DNA of 64,000 nt from Anastrepha obliqua (lineage: Eukaryota; Arthropoda; Insecta; Diptera; Tephritidae): the NCBI RefSeq assembly GCF_027943255.1, contig NW_026562179.1, forward strand, positions 2,482,501 through 2,546,500, in the 5' to 3' direction. The translations under genes and the position numbers were made by a program. The notes beneath the pieces were generated by a model, which had not been told where the DNA came from, made no database searches, and was given only the letters and a program-made list of their open reading frames with translations. This document shows, in pieces, positions 1-11,625 of the stretch (its first letter is position 1; the number at the start of each line of letters is the position of its first letter).

Positions 1-666
1 TGTAAACCATTCATTTACATTAAGGTTTATTATTCAACAATATGTTGTACTTTTTAAATTATGATATACATATGTATGTATATTCATATACTATAAAGTG
101 TTTATAACATCTACCATCCATATTCATGTGGGCAGAAAAAAATCTTGACCTGCCTCAAAACACAGCTCATATGTATCTACATATAAAGAATTAAAGCAAA
201 TAGACAAATATATTCCTAACATATGCAAAAAAACTCATCTAAACGGTATTCGTTTACATATACATACATATGTACATATGTACATATGTATGTATGCATA
301 TATGAATATATGTATATGTTGCGACAATGTACATATATACGTAAATGTTTCTATTCTAAGCAAAACAATGCATACTCGTATATACTTACATATAACCGCA
401 CATACTTACTTTATGCCTCTACATGCGTATGCTTCCAAAACTAAAATTCTAAGCCTAGTGACTACATGAACAAAATGTATTCATAGTCGCAGCTGTAGCG
501 GCCATGATTATTTACCGGCGACGACGCTGAACAGTTCCAAATATTAAAAAGCACAACAAAAACAAATCCATTGATAATTTCGAGCTCATATTTCTACGAG
601 CAAAGTACTTTCATTAATAAAACGAGCCGCCCATATGCCAATTTTTCCGACCATTCGAAAAAAGTC
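1..666. repeat. AT-rich unclassified repeat, copy 1 (left part)
   Basis: No gene is supported here. The sequence is rich in acatatgta-type microsatellite, densest at about 245-320. From about 360 to 666 it is clearly related to 42546-42845: both share the order of blocks around gcaaaacaatgc, a tgtagcggccat core, and aaccgcccatatgcc or its variant. The same repeat resumes at 3041-3240 after the Harbinger insertion. The short open frames in it are low-complexity Tyr/Cys-rich translations and look accidental. Confidence 0.7.
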
Positions 667-905
667 AATCGCCCTTATCGGGAAGTTCGCCCGGAAAAAT
701 TTTCGCCCAAAATATTTTTGTTCGGGCGAAATTTTTTCGCCTATCGCAAATTTCGCCCGAACAAAATTTCCCTTCGAATCAGCTGATACACTCTATTGTG
801 AATTGACTGCGAACAAATTATTTACTCTCTATTGTGCTAATTTCGTAAGCAAGCGTATATTTCCTTAAAATAAAGTAAAAATATACCTCAAAATTTTCTA
901 GAAAT

Positions 906-1878
906 ATGTATAGTATTGCGCTTAGGTTATTATTGAGCGAGCGTGAGGAAAATTTGAACGTGAAAGTGCTCAGGAGGCGATTAAGGCACAATTCCAACCC
1001 TTTGGAGCTAAGTGATTCAATGTGAGATAACAAAAAATGCTAATGGGAGTTTGCAATACCAGGAGTTATAGGTTTCAATGCCAGGAGTTATAGGATGTGT
1101 TGACGGAACACATATTAACATAATATCCCCTTCAAAAAACATTAATAAATTTTACAACAGAAAAGGCAAATGCAGTTTGAACGTTATGCTCGTAAGTACA
1201 ATATTCGTAATTAAAGTTAAAGTAAGAAATAAATATGTATACATAAATGGCTTTTCAGGTATGCGATAGTATTCTGAAGATTCGTTTTATAGATGCGACA
1301 CCACGATGGTGCTTGCTACGATGCCTTTATATGGAACTTAAGCAGCTTACGATATGAAATGATGGGAAAATATTTGCAAACCCACAACAGAGTTTGGTTA
1401 CTAGGTAACATATTAAAACCAACGAAGAGCATATATAATTTCAAACTTTTCAGGAGACGCTGGGTACCCGCTAGAGCCGTGGCTACTTACTCCATATAGA
1501 ACACCAGAAAATAATTCAGCTCAGGTCAAATTTAATGAAGTACAAACACGTTGTCGAAATATAATCGAAAGAAAAAATGGTGTTCTAAAAAACCGATGGA
1601 GGTGTCTGTTAAGCGCTAGAGAGTTGTACTATGCTCCTGTAAAGCCAGTAAAAATAATTATCGTTTGCTCTGCGTTGCATAATATTTGCATTCATAACAA
1701 AAGTGATCTACATTTTTCTAACCCATCTGTTAATGGAGAATTTAATGAGATTTCCATGGCAGATAATCAACAAATTGTCGAAGTCAACAGAAACTATCTG
1801 GCAGAAGGTCAGCACATTCGTACAGATATTGCAAGCACTTTTATTACATTAAATATTTTGGCAGATATGAAAAATTAG
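906..1878 (+). pseudogene. Harbinger transposase (DDE_Tnp_4 type), broken
   Basis: This is the nuclease that would cut and paste the element. An N-terminal piece at 906-1025 (ATG to TGA) ends in a LRRRLR...NPLELSDS motif typical of the family. The catalytic part begins at 1078 with VIGCVDGTHI, the first Asp motif. A GT-AG intron is visible at 1192-1258 and another at 1405-1453. After them come HHDGACYDAFIWN, WLLGDAGYPL and ERKNGVLKNRWRCL, the remaining family blocks. The last block ends at 1878 after a variable tail. The segment that should link the N-terminus to the first Asp motif is missing, replaced by a short repeat of ccaggagttatagg at about 1060 and 1080, and there is a frame break near 1290. 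Family assignment is firm; activity is unlikely. Confidence 0.85.
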
Positions 1879-2096
1879 CTGTGCCAATATTTTAGTTCGC
1901 CACTGTATTTAAAATAATAAAAAACAGTCTTACTTAAATTATTTCTAGTCTTTGGATTGGCGATTTCGCAAAATTTCTATTTTTAGTTCCTTTAATTCTA
2001 ACGTCCTTCGATTAGTTGCAATTAGGTTTTCGATTTCTATTTTACGCAACTTTTCCAATTCTAAATTATGTCTTTCCATTTCATTTAGTTTTTTTT

Positions 2097-2913
2097 TCAT
2101 TTTGATCGGATGTAATGATCTTCTAATGTAAGATATATCTTTTTTGGACCGTATTGCATTTCTTTATTGTGCGTCTTCATCTCTTCCAAAGTTTCGCCTA
2201 CTTTAGTGCATAGTTCTTGTTGTGTTTCCAGCTCTTTTATGACCAATTCACTACTTGTTTGCTTTTTGGGCTTCGTTGCACTGTTTGGCTGCTTGCTGCT
2301 CTTTGGTGAATATTCGTTTTCATGCTGAGGAACAAGAGGTTCACTAACCCACGCGCTACTACCAGGAACTTCTTCATCCAAAACAACAATTTTTGACAAG
2401 TCTTCCGTATTAGGATTGACCCTTGCTTTTTTTGCAGGCAAACCATAGCATTACGAAGTTTCAATGCCATCAACAGATTCTTTAATATCTAGCAGTTGGT
2501 ATATTGCCTCTTCTGCACTCGAAAAAGTCTGTGTTCTATTGAGTCCGCCTCCTATTCCTCTTTCATGCATTTTGTTGTGTTGTAGTTAATAGATAGCTTG
2601 TGAAAATAATTCCACTCAAACTCAGTCTTAACAGGCGGGCCTACGCTATTTAACGCCAAAGTAAACTGCTTCCAGAATTCGGCCCCATTCTGGCGATTTT
2701 CTTTCACAAACCCTCTTGCAATATCTGGGTTTTGCAGCATTTCATCTAACAGCCTCTCAGATTTCGATTTATTTATTGATTTACTCCCAAAAATAAGAGT
2801 ACATTTATTTAAAAAATGTCTATTGCTTAAAAGAAAAAAATACTTACATTTGAATTCTTTCGTGTTCGCCTGCAAAACAAAAGTGGATAAATTTCTGTTT
2901 CCCGCTCGTTCAT
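2097..2913 (-). pseudogene. Harbinger accessory Myb/MADF-like DNA-binding protein, broken
   Basis: PIF/Harbinger elements usually carry a second gene whose Myb-like product helps the transposase reach DNA. A likely ATG lies at 2913, next to the right inverted repeat. The block from about 2780 to 2560 contains LLDEMLQNPDIARG and FWKQFTLALNSVGPP, which resembles the zeste/MSANT trihelix fold: a short Leu-rich helix, then a W near LNxxGP, then a basic helix. A charged C-terminal part follows, with a probable coiled coil (ELVIKELETQQELCTKVGETL). The frame shifts near 2570, and an in-frame TAA lies near 2452. An intron starting at GTAAGT close to 2847 is possible. The role is inferred from family and position. 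Confidence 0.7.
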
Positions 2914-3040
2914 TTCGCCCGAATAAAGAGTTGCCAATAAGGCGAAATATTTTTCGAACATGAAAAATACCATGCCGATAAGGCGAACAAAAAAAGGTGA
3001 AATTTTTCGGGTGAAAATATAACTCGCGATAAGGGCGAAT

Positions 3041-3251
3041 ATTGGAATATCTCGCGTTGAATTATTCGTCAATATTTAGTAAATCTTGAATTTTTATCAA
3101 GTCGAGTGGCCGCGGTTTCGTACATATGTATGCATCAATATATGTATGTAAAGATGTGTTCTAAATTCTCGACAGCAATAGCAAATCGAAATATTTTTTC
3201 TGTGGCAAGTGCTTGCAGCCTCATATGTATGTATGTCTAGGGAAGTGAGTA
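3041..3251. repeat. AT-rich unclassified repeat, copy 1 (right part)
   Basis: This continues the repeat interrupted at 669. It matches 42845-43009: both contain attggaatat, a cgtacatatgtatgca block, and ctcgacagc. It ends at the TGCA target site of gypsy element A. No gene is seen. Confidence 0.7.
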
Positions 3252-3255
3252 TGCA

Positions 3256-3758
3256 AATTAAAGTTCTAGCGCGGTTGAGCGTTAAAAAAAAAATAAAACG
3301 CTTGCTTCCAAAGTCAAACTTGAAGTGATTATTTTATTCCTACGTTATTTCTTTTATACAAAATTTTTGCTTACTCTACCCTTAACAAATAATTGTTTAT
3401 GTTTACAATAAATCTTTCACTACTGGATAAGCTTATTTCTTCATCCTCTAATTTGTGCTTATGCTAACTTTAAAAAGTACTTGACAAATAATTATTTATG
3501 TTTATAGAAAATATTTCACTACTGGATGAGCTTATTTCATCATCCTCTAATTTGTGCTTATGCTAGCTTTAAAAAGTATTGCTTATTGTAATTCTATCCT
3601 TAACAAATAACTGTTTATGTTTACAGTAAATATTTCACTATTGGATGAGCTTATTTCATCATCCAATTAGTGCTTATGCTAGCTTTAAAAAGTATTGTTT
3701 ACTCTAACTTTTTGTATATATTTGCCGTTATGCGGCTTACCAGAGTAGGGTATTAACT
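3256..3758 (-). repeat. 3' LTR of element A
   Basis: In sense it starts AGTTAATACC and ends GAACTTTAATT, 503 bp. Just upstream in sense is a purine tract GAGGAGGGGG, the likely plus-strand primer. Much of U3 is about three tandem copies of a unit of roughly 100-115 bp, containing ctttttaaagctagcataagca. TGCA at 3252-3255 is the target duplication. Confidence 0.93.
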
Positions 3759-3989
3759 CCCCCTCCTCTAAATCGAAACGTCCCGTCTTCGAATATATAT
3801 CGGTGATATTCTGAATCGTCAAATCAATATCACTCATTAACATTTCTTTTATATTTTTACTTCTTAATGATTTTTTGACATATATTTTCTTTATTAATTT
3901 ATAAACTGTATAAAAAGACAATGACACTATCAATACTGTGGTAAGTGACCACCAGATCGGTTTTTCGTGAATTTCCTGTTTTATTTTAT
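3685..3989 (-). pseudogene. env C-terminal remnant of element A
   Basis: This is the membrane anchor end of an errantivirus-type envelope protein. In sense it reads through a hydrophobic segment (TTVLIVSLSFYTVYKLI), then a basic KKIYVKKSLRSK stop-transfer stretch and a short cytoplasmic tail, and it ends inside the 3' LTR, as errantivirus env genes do. The reading frame upstream is interrupted at 3990 by the TTAA site of the piggyBac insertion. Element D keeps the same tail at 63444-63692. Confidence 0.75.
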
Positions 3990-3993
3990 TTAA

Positions 3994-6438
3994 CCCTAAA
4001 GCACACAATTTGAAAAATGACAAATTCACACAAATGAGCCTCTGAGGCTCATATATAAGAAAAAGTAAATATATTGATGAAATGGTATTTTTATAACTCA
4101 AATCTTTATTTCATGAAAAAAAAAAACATAAATTGACAAATTGTTATTCATTACATATTTAATTCATTTATTGTTTTCGCAATTTTGGCAAATTTTGGTT
4201 GTTTGAGAATGCTCATTACAGACGTTTTTGTTACAAATTTTACAACATTGCTTTTGCATTCTTGCTTTTTTTGAAGGGCAAATATAGCAACGTTTTCTTT
4301 TATTATTGTTGTCATTGCTACTTACAGGCAATACATCGTTGCGAATTTGCAAAATATCTGAAATTGCGCTTTGTGTCTCCATTCTCATGTGTGGTTTTTT
4401 CTGCCTTTTCAATATCATAGGTTCCACTAACTGCTCACACAGTTCTCTGAGAAAAAGGTGTCGACGGTTAGACTTTCCGCTGTTTCATAAAGAATTTTGT
4501 TTTGTCCATATAATGTATGCTGCAACTCCTGCTGCATCCAACATATTCATAAAAAATGCAAGAGGCCAACGATTCGTTTTGCGTTTTGTCATGTATTCAT
4601 GTACAAGTTGGTCGAATGTATCAACACCACCCTTGGTTTCATTATAAAACATATTTATTTCTGAAATATTTTTTTCACCGTTTTTCAAAATATTGCATGT
4701 GTGATGCATTGTTGACAAAAAAATAACTGCCTTGCCGACTTTTGGAACATGTGAAGCAATAGTTATATTTTTCTGAAAGCCAAATATTGTAGATGAAACT
4801 GCTCTTTTTCTGTTGGGCAAAAATTCAGGCGGGATGCAAGCCTTATTTTTTCTCAAAGTTCCAACGATAGTGAGTCCTTTACCAAGAAGGTTTTCTGCTA
4901 ATTCTTTACTTGTGAAATAGTTATCCATTGTTATATTTCGGTTTGTCCCGTAATAGGGTTCACAAAGTCGTTCAACGACATTTTTAGCAAGGCCAACACT
5001 TCTCGTATTTCCTTCGTTTCCTGTATAAGGAATTCCTCGAAGAGGATATGCGTTTTTGCTGTCACACAGCCACCAAATTTGTATGCCGTATTTTTCAGGC
5101 TTAGAAGGAAGATACTGAATAAAGCAACAGCGGCTTCGACATGGCATGAGTTGTTCATCGCCAACTAAATATTCACTTGGCATATAATATTTACCTAAAT
5201 TGTGATTAACCATATCCCAAATATTTCGAATAGGGCCAACTTATCCCCTGGTCGTCGTGAGGATCTGGTCAATTTGTCATCGAAACGTATAAAACGCAAT
5301 AATTCCTCAAATCTGCGACTTGACATACTTGCTTTGAAAATTGTTATTCCATAAAGCCGATCCCAAAATAAACGGTAATTTTGATTGTTTGATTTCATAT
5401 GTCCTGCTGTCATAAGAAGTCCGAAGAAAGATAATAACTCATCATTGTCTAGTGCTTTTCATTTTATCGACTGATTAGCATATACCCTTTCCGCTTCTTG
5501 ATTAGTGTATTGGATTATTTGTGCACAAACTTCATTGGAAATGAACAGTCTGAAGCAATCAAGTATATTTTCCAAAGTTTTCCCTGGAGGCAGTAAAACC
5601 TTATCAACTTTGCCTTTTATTTTGTTGGAAGATCGAATTTTCGAGGTTGGTGGGGGACTTTTCGACCATATAGTTCCATCTTTTCCTTTGTAAATTGCCA
5701 TATTTTCTGTTGCGTCCTCAATATTTTCAGCGCCATCGTCTGAAAACTCATCTTCAATTTCCGAAGCAGAAAAAACATATTCTGATTCCGAATCAGAAGA
5801 AAAATCAGGAAGAACGAACTCTTCTTCTTCTTCAACAGAGTTTTCTAAAGCCTGTGCAATTTGTGTATCACTAAGTTTAGTTTTCACCATTTTCTATAAA
5901 AAAATATGTTTTTTTGAATTATTTTCGATATGAGAATCTCGGAATTATGAATTTCGTACTTACCAAGATAATCCAAACGAAATGACGAACGTTGTACCAC
6001 TCAGCAATTATTGAAAATAAATACAAAAATTTTCGAACGTACATAAACAATGTCTATACAATGATCAATATTCCGTTAGAGATTATCAAAACAGACGGTA
6101 GTTATATCAACCGTTATGAATTTTTTTTTTATATTATTACACAAGTTACTGACACAAATTTTTGACATAAATTTTTGCAATTGAAATAGCATAACAATAA
6201 CCCAAAAATATGAAGGAGCTCATTAGGCACACATGTGTAAATGTGTAACATTTATATTAAAAATTTTTTTTGAGATTAAATATATTTATATGTATTTTGA
6301 AAAGTAATAACACCAAATTAATTAAGGAACTTATATTGAAGAATACCAAAAAGATGAAAGATTTTTTTTAAAAGCCATGAAGAAACTGCAGTCATGATAT
6401 AGATTTGAGCCTCAGAGGCTCACTTGTGTGCTTTAGGG
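3994..6438. mobile_element. piggyBac-family DNA transposon
   Basis: The ends are CCCTAAAGCACAC and GTGTGCTTTAGGG, flanked by TTAA at 3990-3993 and 6439-6442, the diagnostic piggyBac site. Subterminal inverted copies of TGAGCCTC(T/A)GAGGCTCA lie about 35 bp inside each end, a palindrome likely to be a transposase binding site. The element is 2445 bp, the normal size for the family. It carries one transposase gene on the minus strand. It lies in env of gypsy A and is absent from the duplicate element D, so it probably arrived after the duplication, although D has a small deletion across this spot. Confidence 0.95.
4164..5890 (-). pseudogene. piggyBac transposase (DDE_Tnp_1_7), few lesions
   Basis: This DDD transposase would excise and insert at TTAA. 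The start is the ATG at 5890. The N-terminus is strongly acidic (EEEEEFVLPD). The catalytic region includes GDEQLMPCR (first Asp), ITMDNYFTS (second Asp) and GGVDTFDQL (third Asp). The C-terminus is a cysteine-rich zinc-binding domain (CYICPSKKAR, CCKICNKNVC, ICQNC) ending at 4164. Lesions are an in-frame TGA at about 5459, a one-base frameshift near 5240 and an in-frame TGA at about 4485. The residue after Arg in the usual RGR of the first motif is Ser here. All pieces are otherwise colinear and full length, so decay is light. Confidence 0.9.
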
Positions 6439-6442
6439 TTAA

Positions 6443-7152
6443 TACATTCGAATTTTCAAATTTTAAGTATTCATTTGTAGATTCAACATACTCAGTTATT
6501 TCAAAGTTATTAATATAATTAATTTTTACATAATTCCAAATTTTTTCATCAATATTTTCATATGTAACATTGTCAATTATAGTACAATATAATTCTTAAA
6601 AACTATTAAATAAACTCCATCTAATGTGCGTTCATCAATTACATGCGTTCCAGAAACTAATATGGCCCCCTGTTTTATTTCTTCTATTTCTTTATTTTTC
6701 TCTTTTAATTTTTTGCATTTGGTTCTTGCTTTATTCAAAATTTTCGACAAACAAGATTTCCTTTCATCAATTTTACGGTATGTATTTTTTATTTCTTCTT
6801 TACATTCTTTTCCATTTACATAATCATTTCCACACTTCGCTATTTTATCCTCAATTATCAATTTACCATCTCTCTGCGCTATAGTCCGAACTTCATAAAA
6901 TTTACAATCATACAATACCTTTGGATATTTTTTATATATTACAATTAATTCTTTATTTTGAATTACTTTAAACTGTGAATCATCTATTAAATCTGTAATC
7001 GTTATTCGTCCGTGTTCATGTCGTGTTATATTTCTTATCTCATCAATGTGCAGAATAGCTGGATTCAAAATTCCTACCTTTGCCAAAGTTATAGTTTGTA
7101 TTAAATTCTGTAATTCATTAATGATATAACTATTCCTAAGCTTACTCATCAT
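6443..7152 (-). pseudogene. env middle remnant of element A
   Basis: A segment of 191 codons (7152-6577) begins inside the fusion-type envelope protein. Its LIQTITLAKVGILNPAIL lines up with SAKYGILHPNIL near residue 200 of the intact env of element E. About 185 N-terminal residues, including the furin-type cleavage site and fusion peptide, are therefore absent in this family; element D has the same start. Conserved Cys residues follow (YDCKF, AKCGND, ECKEE, SCLSK). The frame shifts at about 6575 and a short continuation runs to the piggyBac site. An independent cell-entry function is not plausible. Confidence 0.7.
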
Positions 7153-7162
7153 TCTGTAAATA

Positions 7163-10069
7163 TTAAGATTTAATATTATCCTTGTGAATTATTCTGTCGC
7201 GTTTCTGAATTATTATTTTATTTCCCCTATCTTCTTTTACTTTTTGTCTCCTATATTTTGGTTTTAATTTATTCCTTTCACCTATAACTTTCTCATATAC
7301 TGTCTGACATGGAGTATAATTTTTTTCTTTTCGTCTTTTATTATGTACCTTCAACATAACTTCCTGTGCCGATTTTAATTTATCTTTTATATTTTCATGT
7401 GGTTTTTTATTGTAAAGCACCTCATACGGTTTTTCTTTAATTGTCGAATGAATAGTTTTATTGTATTGCTGAGCTGCTCTAATGATGGATTCTAAATCAC
7501 TTATTAAATTCAATCCCTCCTTTAAACATCTTTCTATTTCAATGAGAGTAGAATGCACTCTTTCTACCTGACCATTAGTTATTGAATGTCTTGGATCGCA
7601 ATAATATATTTCAATATTACATCTATTAGCAAATCATCTAAATTGAGCTGATGCAAAACTTGGTTCATTGTCCACTGTAATTCTCTTTACTTCCGGAAAT
7701 ACCTGTAAAGCTTCCAAAATCTTTTCGATTAAATTTGTCTTATCTTCAATATGCTTAACTATCAAGAACTTAGAATAAGAGTCAATCAAAGTTAAAAATT
7801 TCAGTTTTTGAGCGTAAAAAATGTCAATATGAACTTGTTCACCTTCTTTCTCTGGAATTGGTGCCCTTCCAATTGGTACCTTTTTGGGTTGTCTATCGTA
7901 TTTATTCTTATTACATACCTGACAATTTCTAACATATTGCTTGAATTGCTTCACCATTTGGGGCCAATAGTATTGATCCCTGATCTGTGCCGAATTTTCC
8001 CTATAATTTCTATGCGCTCTACCATGTGTTTGCTCTATAATATTACCCTGGTCCTCTCTATTCGTGACATCAATTGGAAAACACTTCACACGCAAAAATT
8101 TCGTTACCGGAAAAATATCCATCAATACGGTTTGTATTTCATATGCCACTTCCGGAGTACAAAATATTCCTGTAACCAATTTTGGATTTAATTGTTCAGA
8201 AAGAACAGGTATTATATTTTCTGGTTTATCAAATTCTTTTAAAAATCTAGTGTTACCGAAGATTAAAACTCTTTCTTGGGTAGTAATTTTTGCACCTTGA
8301 TTTATTAATATTTGCTGTTTAAAGTGATTTAATGGCTTGTTAGTTTCCCTAATTGAAATTTCATCACTACTCTCAGCTGAATGCTGTGTATTCGCAAATG
8401 AATCATCAGATTCTGAAATTTCATTATTCGATTCTGTTAAATTATTTAACTGCTGTCTCGATAGTGCATCTGCTACAACATTTGTTGCTCCGGGTTTATA
8501 GATTATTCTTGGCGAAAATTCTTCAATAAATGCCCTCCATCTTTTCATTTTAACATTAGGGTTTCTTTCAGATATCGCAAACGATAGCGGTTGGTGGTCC
8601 GTATAAATTTCTAAACCTTTTACAGCATAAAGGTAATGTCGCAATGTTTTCAATGCCCAAACAATAGCATAAAGCTCCTTTTCGTTAGTTGCATAATTCT
8701 GCTCGGTTGAATTCAAAGTCTTTGAAATAAATGTTATGGGTTTTCCTCGTTGTGATAATACAACCCCCACAGCTACATTTGAAGCGTCGCTATTTAAAAT
8801 TAATTTTTCATTAAAATCTGGTTGCGATAATTCAATGCATTGGCATAATACATCCTTTAACCTTCCACAAGCGGCTATACCTTCTTGGTCAAGATCAATC
8901 CTTGTCTTTTTTGATACATGCTGCGATACTCCTCCATTTTTTCCTTTTAAGTGCTTTGTCAGTGGCTTAACTATTGAAGTGTAATCTTGAATAAATTTCC
9001 TGTAATATCCTGTTAATCCCAAAAAACCCCTTAATTGTCGTAAAGTTTTAGGTATGGGATAATTTTTTATCGCTTCCACTTTTTTTGGGTCTGTTTTAAT
9101 AACCTTATGAGATACTACGTATTCCAGAAATTCAACTTCTGTTTCTATAAACCTTGATTTTTCAAGAGATATTTTCATATGAGCTTCCCTTAATCTTTCA
9201 ACTATTTTTTTTACCTGCTGAATATGTTCTGTCAATGTCTTCGAAAATACTATAATATCATCAATATACACTTGGCAAAATTTACCAATATATTCACGTA
9301 AAATATCATTCATTGCTCTCTGAAATATACTAGGGGCATTCCTTATCCCAAATGGCATCCGTAAGTACTCATATTTCCCGTTATTAACTGAGAAAGCTGT
9401 TTTTTCAATATCACCTTCCTGCATTAAAATCTGATGAAATCCTGACTCTAAATCAATTGTTGAAAAATATTTGGATTCCCCCAAATTCGAAAGTATCACC
9501 AGAGGATTAGACATGGGGTATCTATCTGATATTGTTTTATCATTTAATTTTTTAAAATCTATGACCAACCTTAGCTTAGGACTTCCATCCTCGTTCATTC
9601 CCTTTTTCGGAACAACCCTAACAGGAGTATTATAAGGACTTTTGCTATTCCTTATTATACTCTTTCTTAGTAAATTTCCAATTTCCTCATTAACAAAATC
9701 ATTTACAGACACAGGATACGGATACTGCTTCGACCATATGGGTTTGTCATCCTCAGTTCTAATTTCCGCTTTTATGTCTGTCCTGAAAGGCAAATCCATA
9801 TCAATGTTCTTATGTGTTTCCTTTATAATTCTGATAATATCCTCTCTCAATAGAGGAATATTAAAACCTTCACTTTCACTAATATTTTTTTCATATTTCT
9901 TAGAAAATTTATTCCTCATTTCCAAATTTTCAACTTCAAAATTATTTAACATATTGCTGGAATGATCTTCAGCGGGTGCTTTAGAGGTTTCTTCCTCCAA
10001 AGTTAATTCTTTATTTGTTTTATGCTGGTATGACTCATCAGCTGGCGTCATAAGACAATTTTGTCCCAT
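7163..10069 (-). pseudogene. pol (RT, RNase H, integrase) of element A
   Basis: An open stretch of 811 codons (10069-7634) is followed, after one TGA, by 131 more codons to 7163. Domains in order: RT with a YIDD catalytic motif near residue 267 and an FGIRNAPSIFQR block; RNase H with SDASN near residue 424 and a TDHQPL motif; integrase with an HH-CC zinc domain (RAHRNYRE...CQVCNK) near 690-735, then HIDIF and TVDNEPSF. The TGA sits just after QFR in the integrase core and is shared with element D. A C-terminal basic region completes integrase. The RNase H Asp is intact here but changed to Tyr in D. The ATG at 10069 may not be the native start, since pol normally follows gag by frameshift. Confidence 0.88.
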
Positions 10070-10516
10070 GATAACTTTTGTATTTCCAAAGCATTCCTTC
10101 TTTGAATTTTCATTTTTTTTTTTTTGCCGGTATTACCGTCGGCGGGCGCTTTAGGACTTCCGTGTCCCAAAGATTTTAATATCGTTCCCGATTTTCCTAT
10201 ACAACTATCCTCATTGTTACTTAAAAACCGTAATTTTTCTGAATATTCGTTCCCATAATTAATTAACTCCTTTTCCATATCAATCTTTGCTCTAATCTTC
10301 TTCAAGAAATTAACTCCTATCAAGAAATCACTTTCTAAATTATCTATTTCATAAAATCTTTCCATACATCCCAATAGATGTACGTTATGAAACAAATCAA
10401 TGACGGTCGAACCATGAATAGTCCTTACCCTCTTCTTAATTGCTAATTCCTGTCAATTGTCATACACTCCCTTTCTAATATAACAACTAGTAGCACCGGT
10501 ATCTATTAGTATCCTC
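10070..10516 (-). pseudogene. Protease region of element A
   Basis: In sense the region opens with LIDTGATSCYI, the aspartic protease DTG motif, just downstream of gag. A TGA follows within about 12 codons (VYDN then stop), then an open stretch of 115 codons with LIGVNFLKKI, a protease flap or end-like segment. A run of A/K codons at about 10120 marks a frame change into pol. The same early stop occurs in element D, so it predates the duplication. Confidence 0.72.
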
Positions 10517-10517
10517 A

Positions 10518-11625
10518 TTACTTTTCCGGTTTGCAGATCTGTCCGGAATATGTAGGGCAGGTGGAAGTTTGACCTAAAAAATGATTTTCACTAATATTAT
10601 TGATTCTCTGAGCCTTTGCAGGTGGTTGACCACTAAAGTTTGTATTATCATTTCTTTTTATCGGTGGATTAAACCTATTTCCAGAGAAAGCATTACCCTG
10701 TTGTGATCTTGCAAACATCCCTCGTTGCACCACAGGAGCATTACAAGATGAAGTATCCATGGGTTCTGGCTTTGAGAAATTTACATTTGTATTCTGTCTT
10801 ACTTGTGGATATCTCAAATTATTTTGGAACACCATTTTTTGATCACCTCTAAAATTATTTTGATAATTTCCATTAACATTATTTCCCTGGTTTCGAGCTC
10901 TAGAAAAGTGCAATGCAAATTCTGATCGCATTTGATTTGATTGAAGCTCCTGAGCCTTATCCAAAGCGTTTGGTAAATCGACTGGAGCCAATGTGAAAAG
11001 TATCTGGTTAAGTGGAGGACGTAAACCGGTAATAAATGTCCTCAAAGCAGTTTCACGATTCTTAATATTGGGTTGGTTTGTTATTTCTGAATTAGTACCA
11101 TGCGTCATTATGGTCTTATTAATTAGTAAAGTTAATTTACGGTTTACTTCATTATAATAATCTATTAGGGATTTTGATCCTTGTCTTAAAATACTCATCT
11201 CTTGATCAATTACATCTGTCAGCATATGCAAAGTCCAATCTAGCAAATATGGTCTCTAAATTCAATACAGCCCCATGATTAGTCAAAATATCGTTCGCAT
11301 CTCCTACAATTTTATTTCTTAATATAGTTAGTGCGCCAAAGTACCTTCTGCTACCTTCAATATACAAACTCTTAGAATTTTTTGCAGCCTCTCTCCAACT
11401 CACATATGATTTACCTGAAAACACGGGCAAAGATCGAATTATATCCAAACTTTCATTACACATTAATGCATCGTCAATAGTCTGAGTCCGATACTCAGTT
11501 ACCTGAGAAGCTGTAGTCAGAGCCCTAATTTGGTTACTCAATTGACCTATTTCAATACGTAAGTTTGCGATGTGAGTAGCTATTAATCTAGCTATATCTT
11601 CCGCAGATAAATTATTCACCACCAT
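10518..11625 (-). pseudogene. gag of element A
   Basis: This is the capsid protein of an errantivirus-type element. The best start is the ATG at 11625 (MVVNNLSAEDIARLI). It runs to 11206, ending in LDFAYADR, and continues in a second frame (11246-10518) with QEMSILRQGSKSLIDYYNEVNRKL, a conserved gag capsid block. The C-terminus is rich in N, Q and R with no CCHC knuckle, as is common in this group. The frame break at YADR is shared with element D. The last residues overlap the DTG protease segment. Confidence 0.83.

Larger units (their letters stand above)
670..3037. mobile_element. PIF/Harbinger DNA transposon, internally degraded
   Basis: The ends are short inverted repeats CGCCCTTATCG and CGATAAGGGCG, flanked by AAT at 667-669 and 3038-3040, a 3-bp duplication as expected for PIF/Harbinger. 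Subterminal zones on both sides repeat motifs such as TTCGCCCGAA. The related empty locus at 42841-42860 reads straight through with a single AAT, which supports the boundaries. The element carries two divergent or convergent genes in the usual pattern: a DDE transposase on the plus strand and a Myb/MADF-like DNA-binding protein on the minus strand. Both are broken, so this copy is probably dead. Length is about 2.37 kb, short for an autonomous member. Confidence 0.88.

Noticed and set aside
223..469. Open frames rich in Tyr and Cys
   Set aside because: They are translations of tacata-type microsatellite with no domain or conserved counterpart.
7808..9965. Plus-strand frames over gypsy A pol
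   Set aside because: They are antisense to the RT and integrase frame, and mirrored in D as expected for shadows.
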